From Nocardia asiatica NBRC 100129 (GTDB lineage: Bacteria > Actinomycetota > Actinomycetes > Mycobacteriales > Mycobacteriaceae): 45,349 nt of DNA. Position 1 is the first letter of the stretch. Each line of letters starts with the position of its first letter. Location: the NCBI RefSeq assembly GCF_000308415.1, contig NZ_BAFS01000286.1:1-45349 (forward strand), given 5' to 3'. The notes beneath the pieces are model-generated. The model saw nothing but the letters and a program-made list of their open reading frames with translations. It was not told the origin of the DNA and made no database searches. Below, one piece after another: positions 22,603-31,506 of this stretch. The position numbers and the translations under genes were made by a program.

Positions 22603-25586
22603 TGTTCACACGCTGGGGCGATCTGGTTTACCGGCTGCGTTTCGCCGTCATCGGCATCGTCGCGGCCGCCCTCTTGGCTCTGGGCGGGTACGGCCTCGGC
22701 TTGGAGCAGCATCTCAGCTCCAGCGGTTGGGACGATCCGACGTCGGAGTCGGCACAGGCGGCGCGAATCGCCGACTCGGCGTTCGGGCGCGATCACAACA
22801 GCGACGTCATCGTCCTCTACACCCCGCCCGAGGGCAAGACGATCGAAGACCCGCAGTTCCGGCAGAAGATCGTCGACAGCCTCAACCGGCTGCCCAAGGA
22901 GCATCCGAACGAGATCGCCGGAGTCAACGGGGCCTACTGGCAGACCGAGACCGGCCCGGGCTTCCCGGCGACCTTCGGTTCGAAGGACAAGAAGTACACC
23001 TTCGCCTCGATCGCCATCGTCGGTGACAGCGACACCGAGATGGTGCGCAACTTCCGGAAAGTGAAAGACGCCTTCTACATTCCGGGCGTCGATGTCCAGG
23101 TCACCGGTCTGCAAGCCGTGGCGGGCACGCTCAACGACACCATGGCGGCCGACCAGAAGCGCATGGAGATCCTCGCGATCCCGGCCGTCGCGGTGCTGCT
23201 GTTCTTCATCTTCGGTGGGCTGATCGCCGCGGGCTTGCCGCTGGTCGTCGGTGGTCTCACGGTCATCGGCGCCAACGGCATCATCATGTTCCTGACCAGG
23301 TTCACCGAAGTCAACTCGTTCGTCTCCGGCGTCGTCTCGATGATCGGGCTCGGCCTCGCCATCGACTACGGCTTGTTCATCGTCAGTCGCTTCCGCGAGG
23401 AGCTGGCCGAAGGCTACGACACCCGCGCGGCGGTACGGCGTTCGGTGATAACCGCGGGGCGCACCGTGGTCTTCTCGGCGACCATGATCATCGCCAGCCT
23501 CGGCGGCATGCTGCTGTTTCCCCAGGGCTTCCTCAAATCAGTGGCCTACGGCACGATCGCCACGGTCTCGCTGGCGGCGCTCACCGCTATCACGATCCTG
23601 CCCGCGATGCTCGGTGTCCTCGGCCCGCGCGTGGACATGCTCGGCCTGAAGAGGTTCCGCAAGACCAAGACCGCGGAGGAAGTCGAGAACGGCTTCTGGG
23701 GCAAGATCACGCAGTGGGTGATGAAGCACCCGCTCAAGATCGCCGTGCCCATCTGCATCATCTTGCTGCTGCTCATCATTCCGGTGAAGAACCTGGCTTT
23801 CGGTGGCATCAACGAGCGATACCTGCCGCCGGACAACAAGACCCGCGTGGCTCTGGAGAACTTCTACGAGGTCTTCCCACTCAAGAAAACCGACCCCGTC
23901 CAGATCGTCATGGTCTCCGACGACAGCACCGCGGTCGGCAAGGTATACCGGGAAGCCAAAGCGGCTCCCGGCCACACCGGCTTCGACGTGCCGAGCCGTT
24001 CCCCCCGCGAACCGAACGTCTATCGGACGAGCGCGACCCTCGAGGATTCCGAAAACGCGGATCCCACGATCGAATATCTACGCTCGATCGACGTCCCCGA
24101 CAACGTTCAGCTCTACGTCGGCGGCCAGCCGACGATCCAGAAGGACAGCATCGACGCGCTGCTCGAACGCATGCCTTTGATGATCGCGCTGGTCATGTTG
24201 GTGACGACGCTGCTGATGTTCCTCACCTTCGGCTCGCTGGTCTTGCCGATCAAGGCCGCGCTGATGAGCGCGCTCGGCCTCGGGTCCACGCTCGGCATCT
24301 TGACGTGGATCTTCGTCGACGGCCATGGCGCGGGGCTGCTGAACTTCACGCCACAGCCGATCATGTCACCGGTGCTGGTCTTGATCATCGCCGTGATCTA
24401 CGGCCTGTCCACCGACTACGAGGTCTTCCTGCTTTCCCGCATGGTCGAGGCACGCACCATGGGCGCCTCCACCACCGAGGCAGTGCGCGCCGGTACCGCT
24501 CACACCGGCCGGATCATCACCGCGGCCGCGCTCATCCTGCTCGTCGTGGTCGGCGCGTTCGCGTTCTCGGATCTGGTGATGATGCAGTACATCGCCTACG
24601 GCCTCATCGCGGCGTTGTTCATCGACGCGACCATCCTGCGCATGCTGCTGGTGCCCGCCACCATGAAACTGCTCGGCGACGACTGCTGGTGGGCGCCCGC
24701 ATGGATGAAGAAGATCCAGCAGAAGATCGGGCTCGGCGAGCCCATCCTCGACGACGAACGCCCCGGCGGCGGCGACGTGGTCGATCTGGTCAAGACGACG
24801 CCGATCACCGACCCGGTGACCATGCAGATACCCGCCGTCGCCGCGGCGAACAAGGTGCCGAGGCGCAAGCCGCGCACCGTCGCCGAGATCGAGGCCGAGG
24901 CGCCGACCAGGCGGCTGGACCGGGTCCCGCCCGCGCCCGCCCCGCCGGCGACGCCTGCGCCGCCACCGCTCGATCCGACCCGGCAGCGCCCGGAGACACC
25001 GCAGGATTCCGCGCTGCCGCAGGGTGAGCCGATTCGCCCGCGCCGGGCGCCGAACGCGCCGCGTCGTGTCCAGGACCAAGCGGAGTATCAACCACCGTCG
25101 CCGCCCGGAAGCCCGCAAGACCTCGCACGACCACGACCGGCGACGTCCCCGGGTCTGCCCCAGGACCAGGACGCGGCGCACCCGCGTGTCCCGTCGGTGG
25201 TTCTCCCCGATCGGAACCCGCGACCCGTCGTCTCGTCGATTACGCCGCCCGCGCCGCCTTCCCACGCGTCCGAAGGCGCTTCGCTGTTCGGCGTCACGCA
25301 AGACCCTACGGTCGACCTCGCCCAGCAGCCCGGCACGCCTCGTGCGCCTCGGCCCCTGCCGCCGGAAGCACCGGCCGCTCCCGCGCATCGCGCGCCCGAA
25401 CCCGAGGCGCCCGCCGAGCCGAACAACGGACCGGACACCACCAACCGCAGCAGTATCGAGAACTGGATGGCCGAACTGCGCTCCTCCCGCCGCCACATCG
25501 GCAGGCCCGAGGAAGGCAGGCACCACGGCGGCGACGGCCGCACGGTGAGCGTGAACGAACTGCTGCGCCGCCGCGACCGCGAGTGA
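22602..25586 (+). CDS. mmpL3: MmpL3-type trehalose monomycolate exporter (RND/MMPL family)
   Basis: 994 aa. RND-type inner-membrane transporter that moves trehalose monomycolate to the periplasm for outer-membrane mycolate assembly. Two MMPL repeats: TM1 (about 12-32), periplasmic loop 1 (about 35-185), TM2-6 (188-345), TM7 (about 380-398), loop 2 (400-525), TM8-12 (527-680). The proton-relay Asp-Tyr pairs are both present, D255-Y256 (LGLAIDYGLF) and D605-Y606 (GLSTDYEVFL). The cytoplasmic tail from about 710 is nearly 290 aa, Pro/Arg-rich and likely disordered, ending in an Arg-rich RRRDRE. The GTG start overlaps the NYN stop (TAGTG), implying translational coupling. Other MmpL assignments are possible, but gene context and motifs favour MmpL3. 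Confidence 0.93.
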   Translation: MFTRWGDLVYRLRFAVIGIVAAALLALGGYGLGLEQHLSSSGWDDPTSESAQAARIADSAFGRDHNSDVIVLYTPPEGKTIEDPQFRQKIVDSLNRLPKEHPNEIAGVNGAYWQTETGPGFPATFGSKDKKYTFASIAIVGDSDTEMVRNFRKVKDAFYIPGVDVQVTGLQAVAGTLNDTMAADQKRMEILAIPAVAVLLFFIFGGLIAAGLPLVVGGLTVIGANGIIMFLTRFTEVNSFVSGVVSMIGLGLAIDYGLFIVSRFREELAEGYDTRAAVRRSVITAGRTVVFSATMIIASLGGMLLFPQGFLKSVAYGTIATVSLAALTAITILPAMLGVLGPRVDMLGLKRFRKTKTAEEVENGFWGKITQWVMKHPLKIAVPICIILLLLIIPVKNLAFGGINERYLPPDNKTRVALENFYEVFPLKKTDPVQIVMVSDDSTAVGKVYREAKAAPGHTGFDVPSRSPREPNVYRTSATLEDSENADPTIEYLRSIDVPDNVQLYVGGQPTIQKDSIDALLERMPLMIALVMLVTTLLMFLTFGSLVLPIKAALMSALGLGSTLGILTWIFVDGHGAGLLNFTPQPIMSPVLVLIIAVIYGLSTDYEVFLLSRMVEARTMGASTTEAVRAGTAHTGRIITAAALILLVVVGAFAFSDLVMMQYIAYGLIAALFIDATILRMLLVPATMKLLGDDCWWAPAWMKKIQQKIGLGEPILDDERPGGGDVVDLVKTTPITDPVTMQIPAVAAANKVPRRKPRTVAEIEAEAPTRRLDRVPPAPAPPATPAPPPLDPTRQRPETPQDSALPQGEPIRPRRAPNAPRRVQDQAEYQPPSPPGSPQDLARPRPATSPGLPQDQDAAHPRVPSVVLPDRNPRPVVSSITPPAPPSHASEGASLFGVTQDPTVDLAQQPGTPRAPRPLPPEAPAAPAHRAPEPEAPAEPNNGPDTTNRSSIENWMAELRSSRRHIGRPEEGRHHGGDGRTVSVNELLRRRDRE

Positions 25587-25616
25587 GCGGTCGCAGCCGG
25601 CCCGCGCGGTAGCCGC
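25571..25616. terminator. Two GC-rich hairpins at the mmpL3/LuxR convergence
   Basis: GCGACCGC (25571-25578) pairs with GCGGTCGC (25585-25592) across the mmpL3 stop codon. GCGCGG (25602-25607) pairs with CCGCGC (25611-25616) just before the end of the converging LuxR gene. Neither has a U tract, so termination is only possible. Confidence 0.4.
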
Positions 25617-25618
25617 GC

Positions 25619-26737
25619 CTAGCTCGCCTCGCCGTCCAGCACCCGCACGGTGTTGCGGGCGGCGAGGGGTTCGTAGTGGTCGGTGAAGAGTTTGGCGACG
25701 AGTTCGCCGCGGCTGGTGACGCCGACCTTGTCGAAGACCGCCTTCACGTGGTCGCGGACGGTGTGCGCGGATAGGAAGAGCTGGGCAGCGATATCGCCGG
25801 TGGACAAGCCACGGGCGATCAGTTCGGTGACTTCCCATTCGCGAGTGGTCAATTCGTAGGCGGCGACCACCAGGGACATGACCTCCGAGGGTTTGGCGGG
25901 TTCGATCACCATCGCGGTCATCCCCGGACGCCCGTCGGCATCGCGCAGGCAGGAGGCGTGGCAGACCAGCCAACGGCCGGTGCCGGACCGTATGCGGATG
26001 CGCGAACTCTCCCCGGTCAATCTGGCACGGCCCGCGGTGCTGAGAATCCAGACGGGCAGCGGTAATTCGATACCGGTGGCGGTCGGCTTCGTCGGCCCGG
26101 GCGGCATCTGGGCGAGCAGGTGACGAGCCTCGTCATCCAGCGACACCAGACCGCCGGTCTGGTCGAACAGCAGCATGCCGGGCGCGTCGGCGAGGTGCGC
26201 CGCCGACGGCTGCGACGGCTGCGCGAAGCTGCGCAGCCGTCGGGCCATCGGTGTCGACAGCGCGTTGACCAACTCGATGTCGGCGGCGCGGAACGGCTTG
26301 CGGCCGCGCTCACGGAACAGGCTCAGCTGCCCCCACGGCTGCCCGTCGACGCGCAGCACGGCGCGCAGTTCGTCCTCGAATCCGCGGGGGCACATGAAGT
26401 TTCGGTACAGCGGGCTCAGGGAGGGTTGGTCGCCGGTCACCTCACGCAACCCCGCTACCGGCACCGGGGCACGCGCCAGATCACGGAAGAGGTTGACATG
26501 TTCGGCGAAAAGTTCCGATTCCCAGTAGGTTCCGCAGCCGCCCTCGTGCAGGTTCTCCACCCGCACCGGCGCGGTGGTCAGCCCGTTGATCGGATCGGTG
26601 GCCACCCACACGGCGGCGTCGAACGGCGCGATCCGCCGCAACCGGGCCGAGGTTTCGGCGAACAGGGCGTGCGCGTCGGGCGCCTGCGCGATGCCGGTGC
26701 ACAGCGCGTCGAGAGCGCGCCGAGTAGGCGTGGTCAT
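25619..26737 (-). CDS. LuxR-type transcriptional regulator with GAF-like N-terminal region
   Basis: 372 aa. The C-terminal LuxR helix-turn-helix is clear at about 300-358: ELTTREWEVTELIARGLSTG, then IAAQLFLSAHTVRDHVKAVF. The N-terminal region (about 1-170), with FDAAVWVATDPINGLTTAPV, suggests a GAF-like ligand-sensing domain; a PAS-like middle segment (ADAPGMLLFDQTGGLVSLDD) follows. There is no receiver domain, so it probably responds directly to a ligand. The ATG at 26737 is preferred because AGGA stands 8 nt upstream; an ATG at 26746 is also possible, while the long upstream extension is not coding-like. It is divergent from a flavoprotein gene, with palindromes between them, suggesting that gene is a target. 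Confidence 0.82.
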   Translation of the reverse strand: MTTPTRRALDALCTGIAQAPDAHALFAETSARLRRIAPFDAAVWVATDPINGLTTAPVRVENLHEGGCGTYWESELFAEHVNLFRDLARAPVPVAGLREVTGDQPSLSPLYRNFMCPRGFEDELRAVLRVDGQPWGQLSLFRERGRKPFRAADIELVNALSTPMARRLRSFAQPSQPSAAHLADAPGMLLFDQTGGLVSLDDEARHLLAQMPPGPTKPTATGIELPLPVWILSTAGRARLTGESSRIRIRSGTGRWLVCHASCLRDADGRPGMTAMVIEPAKPSEVMSLVVAAYELTTREWEVTELIARGLSTGDIAAQLFLSAHTVRDHVKAVFDKVGVTSRGELVAKLFTDHYEPLAARNTVRVLDGEAS

Positions 26738-26772
26738 CTTCGCCATCCTGCTGTCCAGCCCGTTCACCCGCC

Positions 26773-26830
26773 ATCCCGCATATGAGGGATAAGCCGTCTG
26801 CCCCCGCCGGAATTCCCCCTGATCGGGGGA
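26773..26830. promoter_or_regulatory. Two palindromes in the LuxR/flavoprotein divergent region
   Basis: ATCCCGCATATGAGGGAT at 26773-26790 is an 18-bp palindrome with one mismatched pair. TCCCCC-TGATC-GGGGGA at 26814-26830 is a second, perfect 6-bp inverted repeat. Both have a C-run/G-run with an A/T-containing centre and could be related operator sites. Confidence 0.45.
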
Positions 26831-26943
26831 TGCCGGGATCAGCCGAAGCCGGGCGAGTCTGGTCGGGCACAGCGAAGGCAGTCGGAACAAGGCCACCCCG
26901 CGGCTGTGCTCATCGCGCATCTGGACGAAAGCAGGCAGACACC

Positions 26944-28479
26944 ATGCATATCGGCATCATCGGCGCGGGCGCGGCAGCGGTCGGGTTGCTCGACGCGATC
27001 GCCGCTACCGATCGGGCGCCCGGCAGCATCACCGTGTTCGACGGCTCCCCCGCCGTCTGGCGCGGCCGACCGTATCAGCCGGACCTGGAGGCAGTGCGGG
27101 TGAACGCGCCGCCTGCCCTGATGTCGGCGCGCGCGGACGACCGCGGCCACTACGAGCGCTGGCTGGGCAAGCGCGGTGCCGCCGCGGGCCATGGCGACGA
27201 CCCGATCGCGCCGTCCACCGCCCGCGCCATCGAACGGCTACAGCGCGGCGACGACCTGGAAAGGTACTTCGATGAAGGTCTGGGAGTTCCCCTTGTTCCG
27301 CGTGGTGTCTACGGCGAGTATCTGGAGCAGACCGCGCATGCCGCGATCTCGCGGTTGCGTGCCCACGGCTGGCGGGTGAGCGTGGTGAACGCTCGGGTCA
27401 CCGGCTTCAGCCGCGCGGGCAGCGCTGTGCTGCGCACCGACGACGGCGGCCGTCATCCGGTGGACCGCGCCGTCCTGTGCGTCGGCAGCGGCCGTCCCCG
27501 TGACCATTACGGGCTGGCCGGCGCACCCGGATACGTGAACGAGCCGTACCCGCTGGCGACCACATCGACCGATATCGCGCCCGGCGCGCACGTCGCGGTC
27601 ATCGGCAGCGGACTTACCGCGGTCGATATCGCCGCGGCGCTGACGGCGAACGGCCACAGCGGGCCGATCAGCTTCCTCTCCCGCAGCGGCGTGCTGCCCT
27701 ACGTTCAGCAGCGCCCGTTGCCGCTGGCGCCGAAGCACCTCACGCCGTCCCGGGCGCTGGAACCGGCCGCGCAGGGCACGGTTCCCTTCACCCGGCTGGT
27801 CGATCTCATGCGCGCCGAATTGGCGGAGGCGGGGCAGGAATTCGATTCCTTCGCCACCGAAATCCTGGAGACGGAGACCGAGGAACCGGCGGCCCGCTTG
27901 CGCCGCCAGTTGGCCGCGGTCGATTCTCCCCATCTGGGCCGCCGCCTGCTGACCATGGCGATCCGGACCATGGGTCCGATCCTGTGGCCCGTGCTGGCCG
28001 AGCACGATCGCAGGATGCTGCGCGAGCGGCATTTCCGCACCATCAGCAGCCTGAGTTCGCCGATGGTGCCGCACAACGCGAGAATCCTGCTGCGCCTGTT
28101 GGATTCGGGCCAGTTGCGGCTGCGGCCGGGCGTCACGAAGCTGGAGGCGCGATCCGGTGGCGGTTTCACGGTGTTCGACGGCACCGCATGGACCGCCGAC
28201 GTGGTCTTCAACGCGGTCAACCCTCCCGCCTACACCACGCCGCAGGAGACCGAACCACTGCTCAGCGCGCTGATCGCCACCGGAGCGGCCGAACTCGCGC
28301 CCACCGGCGGGCTGCGCGCCGAACCCGGCGCCCGCCGCCTCCTCGTCGGCAACCACCCGGATCCCACCTGGCACGTCCTCGGCAACCTGGCCGCCGACTC
28401 GCTTTTCATCGCCACCAACCCGCCCGGCCTCGCCGCCGAAGCCTCGATTCTCGCAAGCCACCTCACGACCCCCTTGTGA
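26944..28479 (+). CDS. FAD/NAD(P)-binding flavoprotein
   Basis: 511 aa. An N-terminal Rossmann dinucleotide motif (MHIGIIGAGAAAVGLLDAI) binds FAD. A second, internal one (HVAVIGSGLTAVDIAAAL, about 217-234) probably binds NAD(P)H. VFDGSPAVWRGRPYQPDLEA resembles the FAD_NAD-binding_9 group, whose members are poorly characterised and sometimes adjoin natural-product or siderophore genes. GNLAADSLFIATNPPGLAAE near the C-terminus would form the final FAD-contact region. The ATG is preceded by AAAGCAGG. Substrate and reaction are unknown; monooxygenase or oxidase are options. It is likely regulated by the divergent LuxR protein. Confidence 0.75.
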   Translation: MHIGIIGAGAAAVGLLDAIAATDRAPGSITVFDGSPAVWRGRPYQPDLEAVRVNAPPALMSARADDRGHYERWLGKRGAAAGHGDDPIAPSTARAIERLQRGDDLERYFDEGLGVPLVPRGVYGEYLEQTAHAAISRLRAHGWRVSVVNARVTGFSRAGSAVLRTDDGGRHPVDRAVLCVGSGRPRDHYGLAGAPGYVNEPYPLATTSTDIAPGAHVAVIGSGLTAVDIAAALTANGHSGPISFLSRSGVLPYVQQRPLPLAPKHLTPSRALEPAAQGTVPFTRLVDLMRAELAEAGQEFDSFATEILETETEEPAARLRRQLAAVDSPHLGRRLLTMAIRTMGPILWPVLAEHDRRMLRERHFRTISSLSSPMVPHNARILLRLLDSGQLRLRPGVTKLEARSGGGFTVFDGTAWTADVVFNAVNPPAYTTPQETEPLLSALIATGAAELAPTGGLRAEPGARRLLVGNHPDPTWHVLGNLAADSLFIATNPPGLAAEASILASHLTTPL

Positions 28480-28516
28480 TCCGCGAGGGCGATCACATCT
28501 CGCGTCCGAGCGCAGC

Positions 28517-30913
28517 TCAGCGACCATCGTCGGGCTTCTCCGGCCGCGTCGTGTCGGACGGCGCGGCGGGATCGCGCCGCGTTCCGATGTCGGCGAAGGC
28601 ACGGGCGTAGCGGGTTCCGGCCAAGAGCAGCAGGATGCCGACCACGAGGAAGGCGGCGACGCGAACCAGGCCGTCGAGGGTGGCCAAGTCGAAGAGGAAG
28701 AGTTTGGCCAGCGCGGCCGCCGTCACCAGCAGGCCCGAGCCCAAGGCCAGTTTGGCGACGGCGGGCGCGGCGGCGAGCTCGCGCAATCCGAACAGGAGCG
28801 CGCCCGTCCCGGCGGCCATCCACAGGATGGTGGCGGCGCTGTGGCCGACGAGGAACCCGTTCGGCGTACCGGTCGCGACACCGATGGAGACGGTCGTCGC
28901 GGTCACCGCGTAGAGCCCCGCGAGGCTCGCGGTGATCCACTGCCATTCACTGCCAGCGGACGCGCCGGGCAGTCGTCGCGCGCACCACAGCGCGACCGCG
29001 ACCACCCCGAGCGCGAGCACCGCGCCGAGCACGGTCGCCACGCCCAGGTTCGCCTCCGAGCGATGCTGTGCGGCGAGGATCTCCGGGCTCGCGACGTTCA
29101 GCAACGCGAGACCGCCGAGCACAGCGAACGCGACGCCGATGCCCGCCGCCGCACGGGAGGTCCGCTGGCCCGCCACGCCGAGGAAGGCTATCGCGACCAG
29201 GAACAGGGCGGCGGGCAGCGTCCGGGTCTCGGTCGCGCCGACGCACACCTCCAACAAGGCGATCGCGCCCGCGACGGCGGCCACGAGGGCGGTGTGGCCT
29301 GGCACCCGCACGGCGGCATTCAGTTTCGGCACTGTGCTCACCGCGGCCACCAGCAGGAGCACCGCGGCGGCGACCGCCGCGACCGACACCGTGACCAGCC
29401 GTTGCTCGTACATCCCCGGAGCCACGAGAATGGGCACGAGCGCCGCCGCCATCGTCAAGGAGGCGGTGACATCGTCGGCCCGGCGCCGGACGACGACGAT
29501 GGTCCCGGCGATTCCGACCACCGCGACCGCCGCGGCGGCCACCAGCACCCAGCTGCGCTCCTGAGCCGTGGGAGTGCCGAGGATCGCCCCCGCGGCGAAC
29601 GCGAACGTCGCCAGCACGGCGGGCAAGGTCCGCGCCACGTGCAGATACGGCCAGTTCCGGGTCAATTGCACCGACACGCAGGCAAATTGCAGGACGATCA
29701 AGAACGCCAGCAGCACCAGCCGCGTGGTCAGCACCGGAGACAACGCCGCCGCGGCGAGCACCACCAGCACAGCGAACGGCTGGGAGCGCCACTGCGTCGC
29801 CAACCCGACACCGGCGGCCGCCACACCGAACGCGACGGCGAGCCCCAGCACCGGATGCAGCCATTGGTATATGGCGGTCACCGCGACCACATCGAGATAA
29901 GCGCCAGCGATGCCGGTAACCGCCAATGCGATACCGCCGACCCGCCCACCGGTCCGGCCGAAGACCCGCACGCCCGCACCCACCAGCGCCACCGAGAAGA
30001 TCGCCCCGGCAACCACTCTCGGCACCGGCCCGAAGAATCCCGCCTGCGCGGCCAATACCAGCAGCATCGCGACGCCGATCAGCGTCACCGCGACACCGGC
30101 GAGCGCCAGAATCCGGCTGATCACCCCGTCGCGCTGCCACCACGGGGTGTGCGGCACGGGTGGCCGCACGCGCGGGGGGACCGGCGGACGAGGCGGCACC
30201 GCGCCCCGCATCGGTGCCTGCGCGTTCTGCGGCCACGGCGCTCCCCCTCCCCATGCGCCGCCCGGCGGCTGGGTGAAACGCGGAGCATAGACGGGCTGCG
30301 GAGGGGGAACCGGCATACCGGCCGTCGGCGTATGTCCGGGCCAAGGCGGCACCGGTGGTACCGCGCCGGAGGGTGCGGGCTCGAAACGCGACCCGCCGCT
30401 CATGGAGGAACCGGTCGCCTCCGAGGACGGCCCCGCGACGGGACCGCCGCTGGTGCCGGACCCGGTCTCCCCTGGTGCGCCGGACGTCTGGCCGCCGGGC
30501 ACCGAACGTCCCGGCTCCGGAGCACTCGGCCCGCCGAGTGGCTGCTCATCAGTCCCACTGGGCACCGAACTCCCCGGCACGTCAGCACCTGGCACACCGG
30601 ACGACCGGCCGCCGGTCCCTTCCGACACCGAACTCCCGGACACCGGAGCACCCGGAGCACCGAACGGCTGGCCGCCGGGCACCGGACTCGCAGAAACCGG
30701 AGCACTCGGTTCGCCGGACGCGCGCCCTGCCCCGGGCAGGGGCGCACCCCGAGTAACGGAGAGGCCGGGATCGCGCTGTATTTCGGTTGAACCCGCGGCC
30801 ACCTGCTCGCGCAGCAGCTCCAGATCCCGCCCGAGCACGCCCAGCTGCGTCCCCAAGGTGGTGAACTCGCCCGAGATCCGCGCGAGCAGCACCGGATCGA
30901 TGGAGGTAGTCAT
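28517..30913 (-). CDS. DUF2339-family polytopic membrane protein with repetitive Pro/Gly/Ser linker
   Basis: 798 aa. A short helical N-terminus (about 1-45, LGTQLGVLGRDLELLREQVA, likely coiled coil) leads into about 215 residues of low-complexity Pro/Gly/Ser sequence with imperfect 18-21-aa repeats (about 67-147). From VISRILALAGVAVTLIGVAM (about 264) onward there are some 18-22 hydrophobic segments to the end, with almost no loops. That is the DUF2339 design; function unknown, but membrane-integral sensors or envelope proteins have been suggested. The ATG at 30913 was chosen because coding character begins there; there is no strong Shine-Dalgarno. The gene ends 37 bp from the flavoprotein stop on the other strand. 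Confidence 0.82.
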   Translation of the reverse strand: MTTSIDPVLLARISGEFTTLGTQLGVLGRDLELLREQVAAGSTEIQRDPGLSVTRGAPLPGAGRASGEPSAPVSASPVPGGQPFGAPGAPVSGSSVSEGTGGRSSGVPGADVPGSSVPSGTDEQPLGGPSAPEPGRSVPGGQTSGAPGETGSGTSGGPVAGPSSEATGSSMSGGSRFEPAPSGAVPPVPPWPGHTPTAGMPVPPPQPVYAPRFTQPPGGAWGGGAPWPQNAQAPMRGAVPPRPPVPPRVRPPVPHTPWWQRDGVISRILALAGVAVTLIGVAMLLVLAAQAGFFGPVPRVVAGAIFSVALVGAGVRVFGRTGGRVGGIALAVTGIAGAYLDVVAVTAIYQWLHPVLGLAVAFGVAAAGVGLATQWRSQPFAVLVVLAAAALSPVLTTRLVLLAFLIVLQFACVSVQLTRNWPYLHVARTLPAVLATFAFAAGAILGTPTAQERSWVLVAAAAVAVVGIAGTIVVVRRRADDVTASLTMAAALVPILVAPGMYEQRLVTVSVAAVAAAVLLLVAAVSTVPKLNAAVRVPGHTALVAAVAGAIALLEVCVGATETRTLPAALFLVAIAFLGVAGQRTSRAAAGIGVAFAVLGGLALLNVASPEILAAQHRSEANLGVATVLGAVLALGVVAVALWCARRLPGASAGSEWQWITASLAGLYAVTATTVSIGVATGTPNGFLVGHSAATILWMAAGTGALLFGLRELAAAPAVAKLALGSGLLVTAAALAKLFLFDLATLDGLVRVAAFLVVGILLLLAGTRYARAFADIGTRRDPAAPSDTTRPEKPDDGR
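30473..30715 (-). repeat. Imperfect repeats within the DUF2339 gene
   Basis: Four to five units of 18-21 codons with the pattern G-x-P-[SG]-A-x-x-[PS]-G-x-[SP]-V-[PS]-x-G in the linker (for example GAPGAPVSGSSVSEG, GVPGADVPGSSVPSG, GGPSAPEPGRSVPGG). Such a region is prone to slippage, so its length may vary between strains. Confidence 0.6.
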
Positions 30914-30987
30914 GACTTCATGCTGATTTCCGCGACCCGCGCGGGCATGAGTAGTTACCCCCGGTAGACAGCCGAGTTCTACCCGGC

Positions 30988-31017
30988 GTGCGGGTGACTC
31001 GCCCGACCGACCCGCAC
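30988..31017 (-). terminator. Possible terminator hairpin
   Basis: GTGCGGGT (30988-30995) and ACCCGCAC (31010-31017) form an 8-bp perfect stem with a 14-nt loop, 37 bp downstream of the hypothetical gene that ends at 31054. There is no U tract. Confidence 0.3.
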
Positions 31018-31053
31018 CCGGGCAGTCGGATGCGGGCCGGTCGCGCCAGGTGG

Positions 31054-31506
31054 TCAGTAGGCGCGCAAACCGATGACCTCGTGGACGGCCTCGATCACCG
31101 CGGAACGAGGCGGCATGCGCAGGACGCCCGGCGCGGGCTCGCCCGCCCAGTGCCAGCCGAGCGCCGAATCGGAGCTCGGCAGCAGGACGATGCGACCGCC
31201 GGGGACCACAGTGACCTCGTGCGCCGCGAGGCAGCGCCGGACCGCGACCTCGACCGGCCGAGCGGGACTCGGGGGTGTGACGAGAAACGTCCACGTGCGT
31301 TCGCCGGGGTCGGCGATCACGGGTGCGGTGTGGTTGCGGTCCAAGTGGGTCAGGACCTTCCGGCCCAATTCCGGCGGCATGACGATCGCCCCGATGATCG
31401 AACCGGTGGTGACGCTCGGGCGTCCGGCGAGAAGCTGGACCGGCAGCCCGTAGGTATGCCGCAGTAGATGCGCTATTTCATGGGGAGTGTGACAGCCCTC
31501 GAACAT
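31054..31506 (-). CDS. Hypothetical protein
   Basis: 150 aa, no domain recognised with confidence. It starts MFEGCHTPHEIAHLLRHTYG and appears to alternate short helices and strands (WTFLVTPPSP, VTVVPGGRIVLLP), ending in a helical stretch (RSAVIEAVHEVIGLRAY). No membrane segment or signal peptide. The codon pattern is normal for this genome. The ATG at 31506 is preferred because GGGGTG stands just before it; an ATG at 31524 would add six residues. It is divergent from the XRE regulator, with a 369-bp intergenic region between, so a shared regulatory unit is possible. Confidence 0.6.
   Translation of the reverse strand: MFEGCHTPHEIAHLLRHTYGLPVQLLAGRPSVTTGSIIGAIVMPPELGRKVLTHLDRNHTAPVIADPGERTWTFLVTPPSPARPVEVAVRRCLAAHEVTVVPGGRIVLLPSSDSALGWHWAGEPAPGVLRMPPRSAVIEAVHEVIGLRAY

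Noticed and set aside
28476..28496. Inverted repeat GTGATC/GATCAC at the flavoprotein stop as terminator
   Set aside because: Only 6-bp arms with a 9-nt loop and no U tract; too weak to call.
28841..30790. 649-codon plus-strand frame
   Set aside because: Antisense to the DUF2339 membrane protein; very rich in Arg/His with no domain.
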